Positions 43,545 through 51,912 of a DNA stretch of 64,000 bases are shown piece after piece. How positions within the stretch are numbered: the stretch's first letter is position 1; the number at the start of each line of letters is the position of its first letter. Source of the stretch: Phycisphaerae bacterium (GTDB taxonomy: Bacteria; Planctomycetota; Phycisphaerae; UBA1845; JAFGLZ01); NCBI GenBank assembly GCA_016927755.1, contig JAFGLZ010000151.1, forward strand, positions 25,497 through 89,496, given 5' to 3'. The notes under the pieces were generated by a model. The model made no database searches. It saw only the letters and a program-made list of their open reading frames with translations, and was not told where the DNA came from. The position numbers and the translations under genes are program-made.

Positions 43545-44510
43545 CTAGAGTGAGGCCTTTTGCGGCTTGGGGGAGGGGGTCTGTCCAGCCACTCGGTCGC
43601 CGAAGAGGCGCGTTCGGTAGTCGGGACACATCCAGACGCCGCCGGCGCGGTCGTCGACGAGGAGGGCCCGCCCGTCTGGGGCGAAGACGAGGCCCTCGGG
43701 TTGAGCGCCTGGGAGTCGGATCTTTCGCAGGGGCGCCCCGTCGGGATCCGCGACGATCAAGACGGCATCCTTGGAGCACAGCACGCAGAGCCGATGGCTG
43801 GCGTGATCGAAGAGGACATCGGACAGCAGGGGCATTCCGAGGTCTCGCGCGCTTCTGACAGCGGCTCGTTGGCGGACTCCGAGGAGATCGTCCCCGCTGA
43901 GCTGGGCGCGGGCTCGCTCGGTGGCGGTTCTGGAGAGATCGGCGTCGAGCGTGACGAGGCGCGCGGGGTCTGCTTGAACGACGGCCACGAGCGTCGGGGG
44001 CGCGAGTGGATTACGGATGACGGCGATGCCTTCGAGCCCCCTGTTGTCGTGACGCTTCTTCATGGCGAAACAGGGGTGGGATTGAAGATCGACCTCGAGA
44101 CAGCGGATGATTCGGCGTTGCCGGACGTCATATTCGAGCACGGCCTGATAGGATTCGACGGCGACGAGGAGGGTGCCGGTCTCGGGATGGACGGCGAGGC
44201 CCTCGAGGTCACCGGGGATGCCATATCGATCGAGGAGTCTGAGATCCAGATCGAGTTCGGCGATGTAGCCGCTGTCGCTGGCGACGAAGAGCGTACCGCG
44301 CCGCGGATGATAGACGATGGACGAGGGCTCCCGGACGGGCAGGGGGGTGAAGGTCCAATCGGCGGGCAGGACCTCCGCGTCGTGATGCCGTGACCACCTT
44401 CCGAGGGGGGTGGACAGCGTCCAGGCCAGGATCATGGCGCCCACCAGCAGGGCTGCGAGGGTGAACCCGCGGGTCTTGAGGCGAGAGTGGGATGTCGACG
44501 CGTCGTTCAT
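43545..44510 (-). CDS. SdiA-regulated-like beta-propeller protein
   Basis: 321 residues with an N-terminal membrane helix (FTLAALLVGAMILAWTL) and a soluble beta-rich domain facing outwards. Repeated strands such as EPSSIVYHPRRGTLFVASD, IPGDLEGLAVHPETGTLLV and AQPEGLVFAPDGRALLVDD fit the SdiA-regulated/phytase-like propeller family. The start lies 2 bases after the stop of the ArnT-like gene, so both are probably co-translated. No catalytic residue can be assigned. Confidence 0.83.
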   Translation of the reverse strand: MNDASTSHSRLKTRGFTLAALLVGAMILAWTLSTPLGRWSRHHDAEVLPADWTFTPLPVREPSSIVYHPRRGTLFVASDSGYIAELDLDLRLLDRYGIPGDLEGLAVHPETGTLLVAVESYQAVLEYDVRQRRIIRCLEVDLQSHPCFAMKKRHDNRGLEGIAVIRNPLAPPTLVAVVQADPARLVTLDADLSRTATERARAQLSGDDLLGVRQRAAVRSARDLGMPLLSDVLFDHASHRLCVLCSKDAVLIVADPDGAPLRKIRLPGAQPEGLVFAPDGRALLVDDRAGGVWMCPDYRTRLFGDRVAGQTPSPKPQKASL

Positions 44511-44512
44511 GG

Positions 44513-46456
44513 CTAGTACGCTCGCGCTGAGGTCCTGATCGTGCTTGGGACGACGTCCGTCGATTCGGGAGGCGCGTCTGTGGCGCCACCGTGGGTCTGA
44601 ACGTCCTTGGCTTGGGCAGCACGTAGGGTGTTCCACTTGTTGGTGATGACGATGAGGTCCTCTCTGGGGTTGCCGGGGTCGCACTGGACGCGGAGGATCT
44701 CGGCGTAGTCGTTGCGAAAGGCGCGGTCGGAGCGGACGAGGCTGCCGAACATGTCGAGTTTGCCGGCCTCGAAGATGAAGTACTCGGGCGTCGTGCTTTC
44801 GAGACGATTGATGATGCGGGTGGCGCCCTCGATGAGGATATCCTGGGGGACTTCAGTGCGTCCGCGGCGGCGCGCGGCCATTTCCATCGGCGTGTACAGG
44901 GGCTGAACGGGCAGGCCGGAGTAGTAGCAGACGCGGGCGTCGGGGCGGCCGACGGCCCAGGTGATCTTGGCGTCCGCGGGCAGCGAGAGGGCCCTTAGGC
45001 GCTCGGCGAATCGTACTTCCTCGGTCTCGAAGCCGCCTCGGGCCAGCGCCGACCAGAGCCAAGCGAAGACCAGCAGGGGCATGACGTAGATGGTGATGAG
45101 GCTTGCGCGGCGCCTACCGGACCGGAAGAGGTAGGCCGCCAGGCCCACGCCGACGATCAGAATGGCGATGGCGTTGAAGGCGGCCCATGCGACGACGGGC
45201 TTGTCTCGGCCTGCGAAGTACGCGGCGATGGGGGCGCCCACGAGGGTGGCGGTGAAGATGGCGATGGCGGCAGAAGTGACGCGCTTCCGGTCGAAGAGGA
45301 CTGCCCGGAGGAAGAGCCGATCGATGACCGGGGCCAGGAGCAGGCAGAGCGCCGGGAGGGCGGGGAGCATGTAGTGTGGGCGTTTGAAGGCGGAGGTGCT
45401 TATGAAGGCGACCTGAACCACGGCCCACGTGAGGGCGAAGAGGAGGCCCGCGCGATCCGCCCGGTAGACGCGGCGGAAGGGGGCGGCGATCGCGTCGGGG
45501 ATTGAGAGGCAGAAGGGGATGGTCAGGGCGAAGACGAGCGGGAGGTAGTACCAGAGGGGCTTGACGTCATCCTCCATGGCGCCAGTGTATCGGTCGAGGT
45601 ACTCGGTTCGCCAGAGGGGGAGGGCGTGCTCGACCTTCATGACGATGTAGGCGGGCCAGGGGAGGAAGACGAGCAGGAAGAGCAGCACGCCGGGGATGAG
45701 CCATAGCTCGCGCAGACGGAAGATCCGTTGCTTCAGGAGTCCGGGCAGGATTGAGCGGATGGGGCCATGTTGGGCTGTCTGGGAGGTTGCCGCCGCGATG
45801 GGGATCGTCACGAACCAGTACAGGAACAGCGTTAACCCGACGAGGGCGAGGGGCATTGGGGCCTTGGCGAGCATGCCGAGGGCGAGGGCGAGATAGAACG
45901 CGAAGAGGTAGCGGCGTCGCGCCTCGGGGCGGAGGGTGGCCCGGTAGAAGCAGAGCATGCAGAGGGCGACGAAGAAGGTCAGGAGCATCTCGGTCTGGGC
46001 ATTGTGTGCGTAGAAGAGGGTTCCTCCGCAGCAGGCCATGATTCCGCCGGCGACGAGGGCGACGCGTGGGGGGAACATGGATCGGCCGAGGGCATAGACG
46101 ACGAGGACGGTGAGGATCCCGGCCATTGCGGAGGGGAGTCTGGCGGCCAGGACGCTGACGGCGGGTTGCTGTCCGGGCGGGTCGACGAGATACGATGCCA
46201 CGGCCACCAGCCAGGGCTGCAGCGGCGGTTTTCGGATGAAGGGGACGTTGTTGAAGTGGGGGATGAGCCAGTTGCCGGTCTGGCGGGTCTGGCAGGCGAT
46301 CTGGGCGACGATGGCCTCGTGATCGCTGAGGGGCGGTCCTGCATCGAGGCCCCAGAACATCATCACGGTGGCAAAGACGAAGAGGACAAGAAACCAGACG
46401 GAAGCCGGTTCACCCTGTGCGGGTGCAGACAGTGGCCGTTGCCCCAGCGAACCCAT
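44513..46456 (-). CDS. ArnT-like glycosyltransferase (GT39/GT83 membrane protein)
   Basis: 647 residues. ATG 46456 is chosen for GGAGA seven bases before. About 11-12 membrane helices. First periplasmic loop has DHEAIVAQIACQTRQTGNWLI and PFIRKPPLQPWL, the D/E-rich motif and R-K-P-P box of the ArnT/PMT family, which moves sugars from undecaprenyl phosphate onto lipids or proteins. C-terminal domain is soluble. In the same operon direction as ligA but 94 bases away. The acceptor is unknown: it may be lipid A, but no arn genes are in the window. Confidence 0.9.
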   Translation of the reverse strand: MGSLGQRPLSAPAQGEPASVWFLVLFVFATVMMFWGLDAGPPLSDHEAIVAQIACQTRQTGNWLIPHFNNVPFIRKPPLQPWLVAVASYLVDPPGQQPAVSVLAARLPSAMAGILTVLVVYALGRSMFPPRVALVAGGIMACCGGTLFYAHNAQTEMLLTFFVALCMLCFYRATLRPEARRRYLFAFYLALALGMLAKAPMPLALVGLTLFLYWFVTIPIAAATSQTAQHGPIRSILPGLLKQRIFRLRELWLIPGVLLFLLVFLPWPAYIVMKVEHALPLWRTEYLDRYTGAMEDDVKPLWYYLPLVFALTIPFCLSIPDAIAAPFRRVYRADRAGLLFALTWAVVQVAFISTSAFKRPHYMLPALPALCLLLAPVIDRLFLRAVLFDRKRVTSAAIAIFTATLVGAPIAAYFAGRDKPVVAWAAFNAIAILIVGVGLAAYLFRSGRRRASLITIYVMPLLVFAWLWSALARGGFETEEVRFAERLRALSLPADAKITWAVGRPDARVCYYSGLPVQPLYTPMEMAARRRGRTEVPQDILIEGATRIINRLESTTPEYFIFEAGKLDMFGSLVRSDRAFRNDYAEILRVQCDPGNPREDLIVITNKWNTLRAAQAKDVQTHGGATDAPPESTDVVPSTIRTSARAY

Positions 46457-46549
46457 GTCGGTTTCTCCGAACACGCGAGATCGCGTTGGCACGGCTTTTA
46501 AGGCATTACCATGTGGAGGGCGCTTGGAGTCTATAGGGTTTGTGCGAAA

Positions 46550-48565
46550 TCATCTGCCGATTCGTTTCAGAAACTCCGCCTCGTCAATCACCTCAACGTC
46601 GAGTTGCCTTGCTTTGTCGAGCTTGCTGCCGGGATCGGCTCCGGCGACGACGAAGTCGGTCTTCTTGCTGACGCTTCCGGTGGGCTTGCCGCCGAGCTGC
46701 TTGATGAGGTCCTGGATCTCCTTGCGGCCGAATGCGTCGAGCGTGCCCGTGACGACGATGGTCTTGCCGGCCAGGGGCTGCTCGCCGACGGGCTCGCGGC
46801 GTTCGGCGGTCATGTCGATGCCGACGGCTGTGAGGTGGTCGATCGTCCGTCGGCCGGCATCACTGGCGAACCACTCGCGGATGGTTCGGGCCATGACCGG
46901 GCCGATCTCCTCGATCTGCTCTAACTCGTCGACGGAGGCGTCGGCGAGCTTGTCCATCGATCCGAAGTGTTCGGCAAGGATCTCGGCCGCTCGAACGCCG
47001 ACGTGACGGATGTTGAGGGCGGCGAGCATGCGTGTCAGGCCACGGGACTTGCTCGTCTCGACGCTCTGGAGCAGGTTGTCGACGCTCTTGGCGCCCATTC
47101 TCTCCAGGCCGATCAGGTCTTCCCGGCGGTCGTGCAGTCGATAGAGATCGGCGAATTCGCGGATGAGGCCCTTGTCGACGAGTTGGTCGATGAGGGCGGG
47201 GCCGATGCCTTCGATGTCCATCTGGTCGCGGGCGCAGAAGTAGCGGAGCTTCTCCTTGATCTGGGCGGGGCACTCGGGGTTGATGCACCTCAGGAAGACG
47301 CCGCCCTCGTCCTGGGCGACGGGGCCGTCGCAGGCGGGGCAGCGCTCTGGACGGGCGATGGGCTTGGCGGTCTCGGGGCGCTTGGCCTCCACGACGGCCA
47401 CGACCTGAGGGATGATCTCGCCGGCCTTTTCGACGAGGACGGTGTCGCCGATCATGACGCCGAGGCGCTGGATCTGGTCGAAGTTGTGGAGGCTGGCGCG
47501 TTTGACGGTGGTGCCGGCGAGCTGGACGGGCTCGAGATTGGCCACGGGGGTGATGGTGCCGAGCTTTCCGACCTGGTAGACGACGTCGAGGAGGGTGCTC
47601 TCGGCCTGCTGGGCGGCGTATTTGAAGGCGATGCACCAGCGGGGGTATCGGCTGGTGGCGCCGAGGGCGTCGCGTTGGTCGAGGCGGTTGACTTTGACGA
47701 CGAGGCCGTCGGTCTCGTAGTCGAGCTCGTGACGTCTGGCGTCCCACTCGTGGACGAGGCTGACGACGGCGTCGATCGTGGGGCAGAGACGGCGATGGGG
47801 GTTCACGGGGATTCCCCATTGGGCGAGCTGATCGAAGAGGTCGGACTGCGTTTCGGCGCGGAGGGGGTCGACTTGGCCGTAGCCGTGGGCGATGAAGGCG
47901 AGCTTGCGTTGGGCGACGATGCGGCTGTCGAGCTGCTTGAGGGTGCCGGCGGTAGCGTTGCGGGGGTTTGCGAAGGTGGGCTCGCCGGCGTCGGCGCGTG
48001 CGGCGTTGAAGCGGCGGAAGTCGGCATTGGGCCAGAAGACCTCGCCACGGACATCGAGGACGTCGGGAACGTCCTTGCCGGTGAGGCGGAGGGGGACCGA
48101 TCCGATGGTGCGGACGTTTTGGGTGACGTCGTCACCGGTGGCGCCGTCGCCACGGGTCGCGGCGAGGGCGAGGCGGCCGGCCTCGTACCTGAGGGAGACG
48201 GCGACGCCGTCGATCTTGGGGTCGACCATGTACTCGTAGTCATCGCCGCCGAGGCCTCGTCGGACGCGGTCGTCGAACTCCCTCAGCTCGCCCTCGTTGT
48301 AGGTGTTGTCAATGGAGAGCATGGGGACGGCGTGGGGGACGCTGACGAAGCCCTCGATGGGCTCACCGCCGACGCGCTGGGTGGGTGAGTCTGGGGTGAT
48401 GAGGTCGGGATGCTCGGCCTCAAGGCGCTTGAGCTCGTCCATGAGGGCGTCGTATTGCCGGTCGGTGATCTCGGGTTGGGCCAGGACGTAGTAGAGGTGG
48501 TCGTGGCGGCGAATCTCGCCACGAAGGTGCTCGATACGCTCTGAAGGGTTCTTGCTTGGGGCCAA
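46550..48565 (-). CDS. ligA: NAD-dependent DNA ligase
   Basis: 671 residues starting at TTG 48565. Adenylation lysine in DPKIDG (about 117). Conserved oligonucleotide-binding domain, four-cysteine zinc finger (CPACDG, CINPEC), helix-hairpin-helix region, and a C-terminal BRCT domain (GKTIVVTGTLDAFGRKEI). The enzyme seals nicks in replication and repair. Full length and normal. Confidence 0.97.
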   Translation of the reverse strand: MAPSKNPSERIEHLRGEIRRHDHLYYVLAQPEITDRQYDALMDELKRLEAEHPDLITPDSPTQRVGGEPIEGFVSVPHAVPMLSIDNTYNEGELREFDDRVRRGLGGDDYEYMVDPKIDGVAVSLRYEAGRLALAATRGDGATGDDVTQNVRTIGSVPLRLTGKDVPDVLDVRGEVFWPNADFRRFNAARADAGEPTFANPRNATAGTLKQLDSRIVAQRKLAFIAHGYGQVDPLRAETQSDLFDQLAQWGIPVNPHRRLCPTIDAVVSLVHEWDARRHELDYETDGLVVKVNRLDQRDALGATSRYPRWCIAFKYAAQQAESTLLDVVYQVGKLGTITPVANLEPVQLAGTTVKRASLHNFDQIQRLGVMIGDTVLVEKAGEIIPQVVAVVEAKRPETAKPIARPERCPACDGPVAQDEGGVFLRCINPECPAQIKEKLRYFCARDQMDIEGIGPALIDQLVDKGLIREFADLYRLHDRREDLIGLERMGAKSVDNLLQSVETSKSRGLTRMLAALNIRHVGVRAAEILAEHFGSMDKLADASVDELEQIEEIGPVMARTIREWFASDAGRRTIDHLTAVGIDMTAERREPVGEQPLAGKTIVVTGTLDAFGRKEIQDLIKQLGGKPTGSVSKKTDFVVAGADPGSKLDKARQLDVEVIDEAEFLKRIGR

Positions 48566-48580
48566 TGCCTGCCGCTCCGG

Positions 48581-48934
48581 TCAACGGTCGCACGACTTCT
48601 GGGAAGGAATCATGCACAGGAACTTGCAGACGCCCCGTGAGGTGTTTCGGAACTGGTGCATTTCGTCGGCGGGGACGAAGAGTGCGTCACCGGTGTTGAA
48701 AGGACGCTCGCCGTCGGCTGAGACGGCAATGCCGGCGCCCTCCACGACGAAGACCTCGTGCTCGTATGGATGGGCGTGGTGGGGCGTGTGGCCGCCGGGA
48801 GCGACCTCGAAGAGGCGCATGGCGAAGGTCGGGGCACCGTCCTTCTGGGAGATTAGCCAGCGAACGTGAGCACCCTTGGCACCTTCCATGTCGACGGGCT
48901 CATTGGGGACGTTTTCGACGGATTTGAGGATCAT
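48581..48934 (-). CDS. Cupin-domain protein
   Basis: 117 residues, single cupin barrel. Metal-binding pattern GGHTPHHAHPYEHEVFVVEG, with histidines and a glutamate as in the G-x5-H-x-H-x3-4-E-x6-G motif, and the second motif DALFVPADEMHQF. Probably a small metal-dependent sensor or isomerase-type protein. GGAGA seven bases before ATG. Its stop is just before ligA, with which it may be co-transcribed. Confidence 0.9.
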   Translation of the reverse strand: MILKSVENVPNEPVDMEGAKGAHVRWLISQKDGAPTFAMRLFEVAPGGHTPHHAHPYEHEVFVVEGAGIAVSADGERPFNTGDALFVPADEMHQFRNTSRGVCKFLCMIPSQKSCDR

Positions 48935-48973
48935 GATGCGTTCTCCGTGGCGTGGGGGCGGGCGTCGGGGACG

Positions 48974-49420
48974 TCAGCTCACCCATCGCGTGATCTGCCG
49001 GTCGGATTCCAGGATCTCGTCCTGTGTGAAGTAGAGGGCGATCTCCGTAGCGGCGGTGTCGGGGGCGTCGCTGCCGTGCACGAGATTGAAGGTGTCGCAC
49101 AGGGCGAAGTCGCCGCGAATGGTGCCGGGCTCGGCCTGGCTGCCGAAGGTCTTGCCCATGAGCTTGCGGCTGACCTCGATGGCTTTGGGGCCCTGAAGGA
49201 CCATGACCACGACGGGCGAGGCGGTGATGTACTCGATGAGTCGAGGGTAGAAGTCCTTGCCCTTGTGGACGGCGTAGTGCCTCTCGGCCAGGTCGCGCGA
49301 GATCCGCATGAGCTTCATGGCGGCGATCTGGAGGCCCTTGGCCTCGAACCTGGCGATGATCTGCCCGACGAGCTGGCGCTGAACGGCATCCGGCTTGAGG
49401 ATAATCAGTGTCCGTTCCAT
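48974..49420 (-). CDS. ndk: Nucleoside-diphosphate kinase
   Basis: 148 residues. ATG 49420 with GGGAGC five bases before. Start MERTLIILKPDAV; active-site histidine in NLVHGSDAPDTA; standard length is about 140-150. It transfers phosphate between nucleotides to balance the NTP pools. An upstream in-frame ATG at 49456 lacks a ribosome site. Confidence 0.97.
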   Translation of the reverse strand: MERTLIILKPDAVQRQLVGQIIARFEAKGLQIAAMKLMRISRDLAERHYAVHKGKDFYPRLIEYITASPVVVMVLQGPKAIEVSRKLMGKTFGSQAEPGTIRGDFALCDTFNLVHGSDAPDTAATEIALYFTQDEILESDRQITRWVS

Positions 49421-49555
49421 CGATGCTCCCGTGTGATTGAGGGTCTCAAGCAGCACGCGGCGAACGGGCTCACGTGCGAACGCGGTTACTGTAAGGCGGG
49501 AGTCGGTGAGAGGTCAACGCCGGGGCGTCGTGAAGCCAGGTTGGCCCGTGGAGGC

Positions 49556-51049
49556 TTATGCGGGGAAGGATAGCAGCGGGGCTTCGTATGGACGCTCGGC
49601 GGGCCGCTGGGGCAGGGGGACGGGGCCGAGCATGTGGTCTAGCGCGAAGATGAGGCCGGTCAGGCCGAAGAAGAGGGCGTTGGCGAATGGGCTGACTGAG
49701 GTCTCGCGGAACATGGCGTCGATGAAGAAGTCCGCGTAGAGGGCCCAGTAGAGCACGACGATGTCGCGGCTGATGGGGGCACTGCCGCTGGCGGGGAGAC
49801 GTCGATAGAGGCGGAGGCTGGTCTTGAGCAGGGCGATGAGGAGCCAGACGTAGAGGATGAGTCCGATCAGGCCGCATTCGGAGAGGATGCTGAGGAAGTT
49901 GTTGTGCTCCATGGCCGAGGATGCGAAGGCGTAATAGGGGCTGGAGGGGTTGTTGGCATAGTGGACGGCGTTGTCTCGGAAGTGTCCGAAACCGACGCCG
50001 ACGATGGGGTGGTCCTTGAAGATGTCCCAGGAGATCATCAGCAGGCCGAGGCGGACGTAGACGGGCTCGAGACTGGTGACACCGCCGACGTCTCTCTTTC
50101 CGGAGGCGATGTTTCGCCAGTTGTAGGCCGCGCCGGTGACCATGACGGCCAGGATGAGGGAGAGCCAGGTGACTCGGCTGAGCCCTCGCCGAACGGAGAG
50201 GACCCAGATGGCGCCGGCGACGAGCATGGCCAGCCAGACGCTTCGGGTTTGGGTCCAGAAGACGACGGGGACGGTGGCCAGGGCCGCCAGCCGGCAGATG
50301 AGCCGGAAGACGGGTCCGGACATTCGGGCCAGGACGAGGTTGTTATAGAAGACGTAGACCATGGCCAGTCCCATGATGGGCGAGGCGAGGAAGGGCCCGC
50401 GAACGCGTCCCCAGTGGATGCCCTTGTCGGGATCGGCGATGAACCCGGGCCAGACGACGGACCAGAGCTTGAACTGCTCGGCCCAGCCGGTGAAGGTCAG
50501 GTAGATGCCGAGGATGAAGAAGAAGAGCAGGACCTTCCGGATGTCGCGGTCGGTGCGGACGGCCTGGACCATGAGACCGAAGACGAGGACGGGGAACCAG
50601 TAGCCGGCGATGAGGCGATAGTGAACGGAGGCCACGGCAATGGTCTGGAACCCCGATACGGCGGCGGAGAGGGTGAAGTAGAGAAGGATGACCGCCATCA
50701 GCAGGCTGGTGGGCCAGGCCCAGCGGAGCTTGAGCCTTCCGGCGCCGAGCATTGCCGCGAAGAGCAAGACGAGCAGCGCGAGGAAGACCCGGGGGATCGT
50801 GAGGTTGAAGAACGACGGGACGATGAGTCGGGCGAATTCCTCGTGGATGCAAGTGACCGCGAAGAACCAGGCGAGCACGGCCATCAAGGGATTTCCGAGG
50901 AAGGTGTAGGCCGCGAAGGCCGTGACGAGACCGAGGGCGCCGAGCCAGTAGGGGAGGTACTCGGTGGGGATCAGCCAGACGGTACAGGCGGACAGCGCGA
51001 CGGCCAGGATGACCATTGCGAGATTGACTCTCTGGCTGGCAATCTGCAT
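49556..51049 (-). CDS. O-antigen ligase/polymerase-like membrane protein (Wzy_C family)
   Basis: 497 residues with about 10-12 membrane helices. The large periplasmic loop between two late helices holds SWDIFKDHPIVGVGFGHFRDN, with the H-P-x-x-G-x-G pattern typical of WaaL/Wzy_C proteins, and nearby AMEHNNFLSILSECGLIGL, the conserved H-N-x-x-L-x-x-x-x-E-x-G motif. These proteins join polysaccharide units or attach them to a carrier. It is the last gene of the export set that begins at the OPX gene. Confidence 0.88.
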   Translation of the reverse strand: MQIASQRVNLAMVILAVALSACTVWLIPTEYLPYWLGALGLVTAFAAYTFLGNPLMAVLAWFFAVTCIHEEFARLIVPSFFNLTIPRVFLALLVLLFAAMLGAGRLKLRWAWPTSLLMAVILLYFTLSAAVSGFQTIAVASVHYRLIAGYWFPVLVFGLMVQAVRTDRDIRKVLLFFFILGIYLTFTGWAEQFKLWSVVWPGFIADPDKGIHWGRVRGPFLASPIMGLAMVYVFYNNLVLARMSGPVFRLICRLAALATVPVVFWTQTRSVWLAMLVAGAIWVLSVRRGLSRVTWLSLILAVMVTGAAYNWRNIASGKRDVGGVTSLEPVYVRLGLLMISWDIFKDHPIVGVGFGHFRDNAVHYANNPSSPYYAFASSAMEHNNFLSILSECGLIGLILYVWLLIALLKTSLRLYRRLPASGSAPISRDIVVLYWALYADFFIDAMFRETSVSPFANALFFGLTGLIFALDHMLGPVPLPQRPAERPYEAPLLSFPA

Positions 51050-51085
51050 CGTGGCGACGTCCGGTAGGTCAGGCCGAGCCGAGGA

Positions 51086-51772
51086 CTACAGCCGGCGATA
51101 GAGGAATCCGGGTATCGAAAACTTCCGCTGGTTCAGGACGAGGCCGAGGACGCGGCCCTGGTTCTGCTCGATACGCTTCTTGGCCTCGGCGACGGACTCG
51201 CGGCGCGTGACGCCGGCCTTGGTGACGAGAACGACGGCATCGACGAGGCCTGAGAGCGTCTGGGCCTCTGGGTAGAGGTTGGCGGCGGCGGCGTCGAAGA
51301 TCACGTGGTCGATCTCGGGATGCTCCTGGATCTGGGCCTGGGCCTTTCGAAGACCTTCGCCCCGCAAGAGCCCGAGGGGTTGATCGAGGTCCTTTCCCGC
51401 GGGGATGAGCAGCAGGTTGGGCAGGCCGACGGGGTGCGTGACGTCATCGAGCGAAGCGGTGCCGCGTAGCAGCTCGGCCAGGCCGATGCCGGGATCGATT
51501 CCGAAGACCTTGTGGAGGTTGGGATGGTGGAGATTGAAGTCGACGAGGAGGATCTTGAGCTCCTCGTTGGTCTGGGCGCCGGCGAGGGCCAAGGCGGCGG
51601 CGATCTGCGTGGCGCCTTCGCCTCGCTCCGCGGAGGTCACCAGAAGCGATTTAGGGATCTTGGCCTCCGGGGCGAAGAAGATGCTGGCCCAGAGCTGCGC
51701 GATGGAGCTGCGCGCGGACCGTCTTACCTCGCGGCGATTGAGGGGGGTATCCATAGTGAGTGCATCAGACAC
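51086..51772 (-). CDS. BY-kinase-like ATPase with degenerate P-loop
   Basis: 228 residues related to the cytoplasmic tyrosine kinases (CpsD, CapB, Wzc C-terminus) that control polysaccharide length. The Walker A position reads SAERGEGATQ (about 47-56): the catalytic lysine after G-E-G is replaced by alanine. Walker A' is VDFNLHHPNLHKVFG, keeping one aspartate; the Walker B region is VIFDAAAANL. There is no tyrosine-rich C-terminus. It is therefore likely inactive as a kinase and may act as a partner of the Wzz-like protein encoded just upstream. Confidence 0.85.
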   Translation of the reverse strand: MSDALTMDTPLNRREVRRSARSSIAQLWASIFFAPEAKIPKSLLVTSAERGEGATQIAAALALAGAQTNEELKILLVDFNLHHPNLHKVFGIDPGIGLAELLRGTASLDDVTHPVGLPNLLLIPAGKDLDQPLGLLRGEGLRKAQAQIQEHPEIDHVIFDAAAANLYPEAQTLSGLVDAVVLVTKAGVTRRESVAEAKKRIEQNQGRVLGLVLNQRKFSIPGFLYRRL

Positions 51773-51912
51773 GGCAAGGACTCCCGGAGCGACTGGGTAG
51801 CGTCGGATTTCCTGTTCCTGCTTTTCGCCGATCCCGCCGGGACGTGTCGCTCCACAGCTCCGGCAAGACAGACGACCTCGGCCACGCCGGGCAGAGGCGT
51901 GCAGTGAGCGGC

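Noticed and set aside
46967..48388. 473-residue plus-strand frame
   Set aside because: Antisense to ligA, which is full length and certain.
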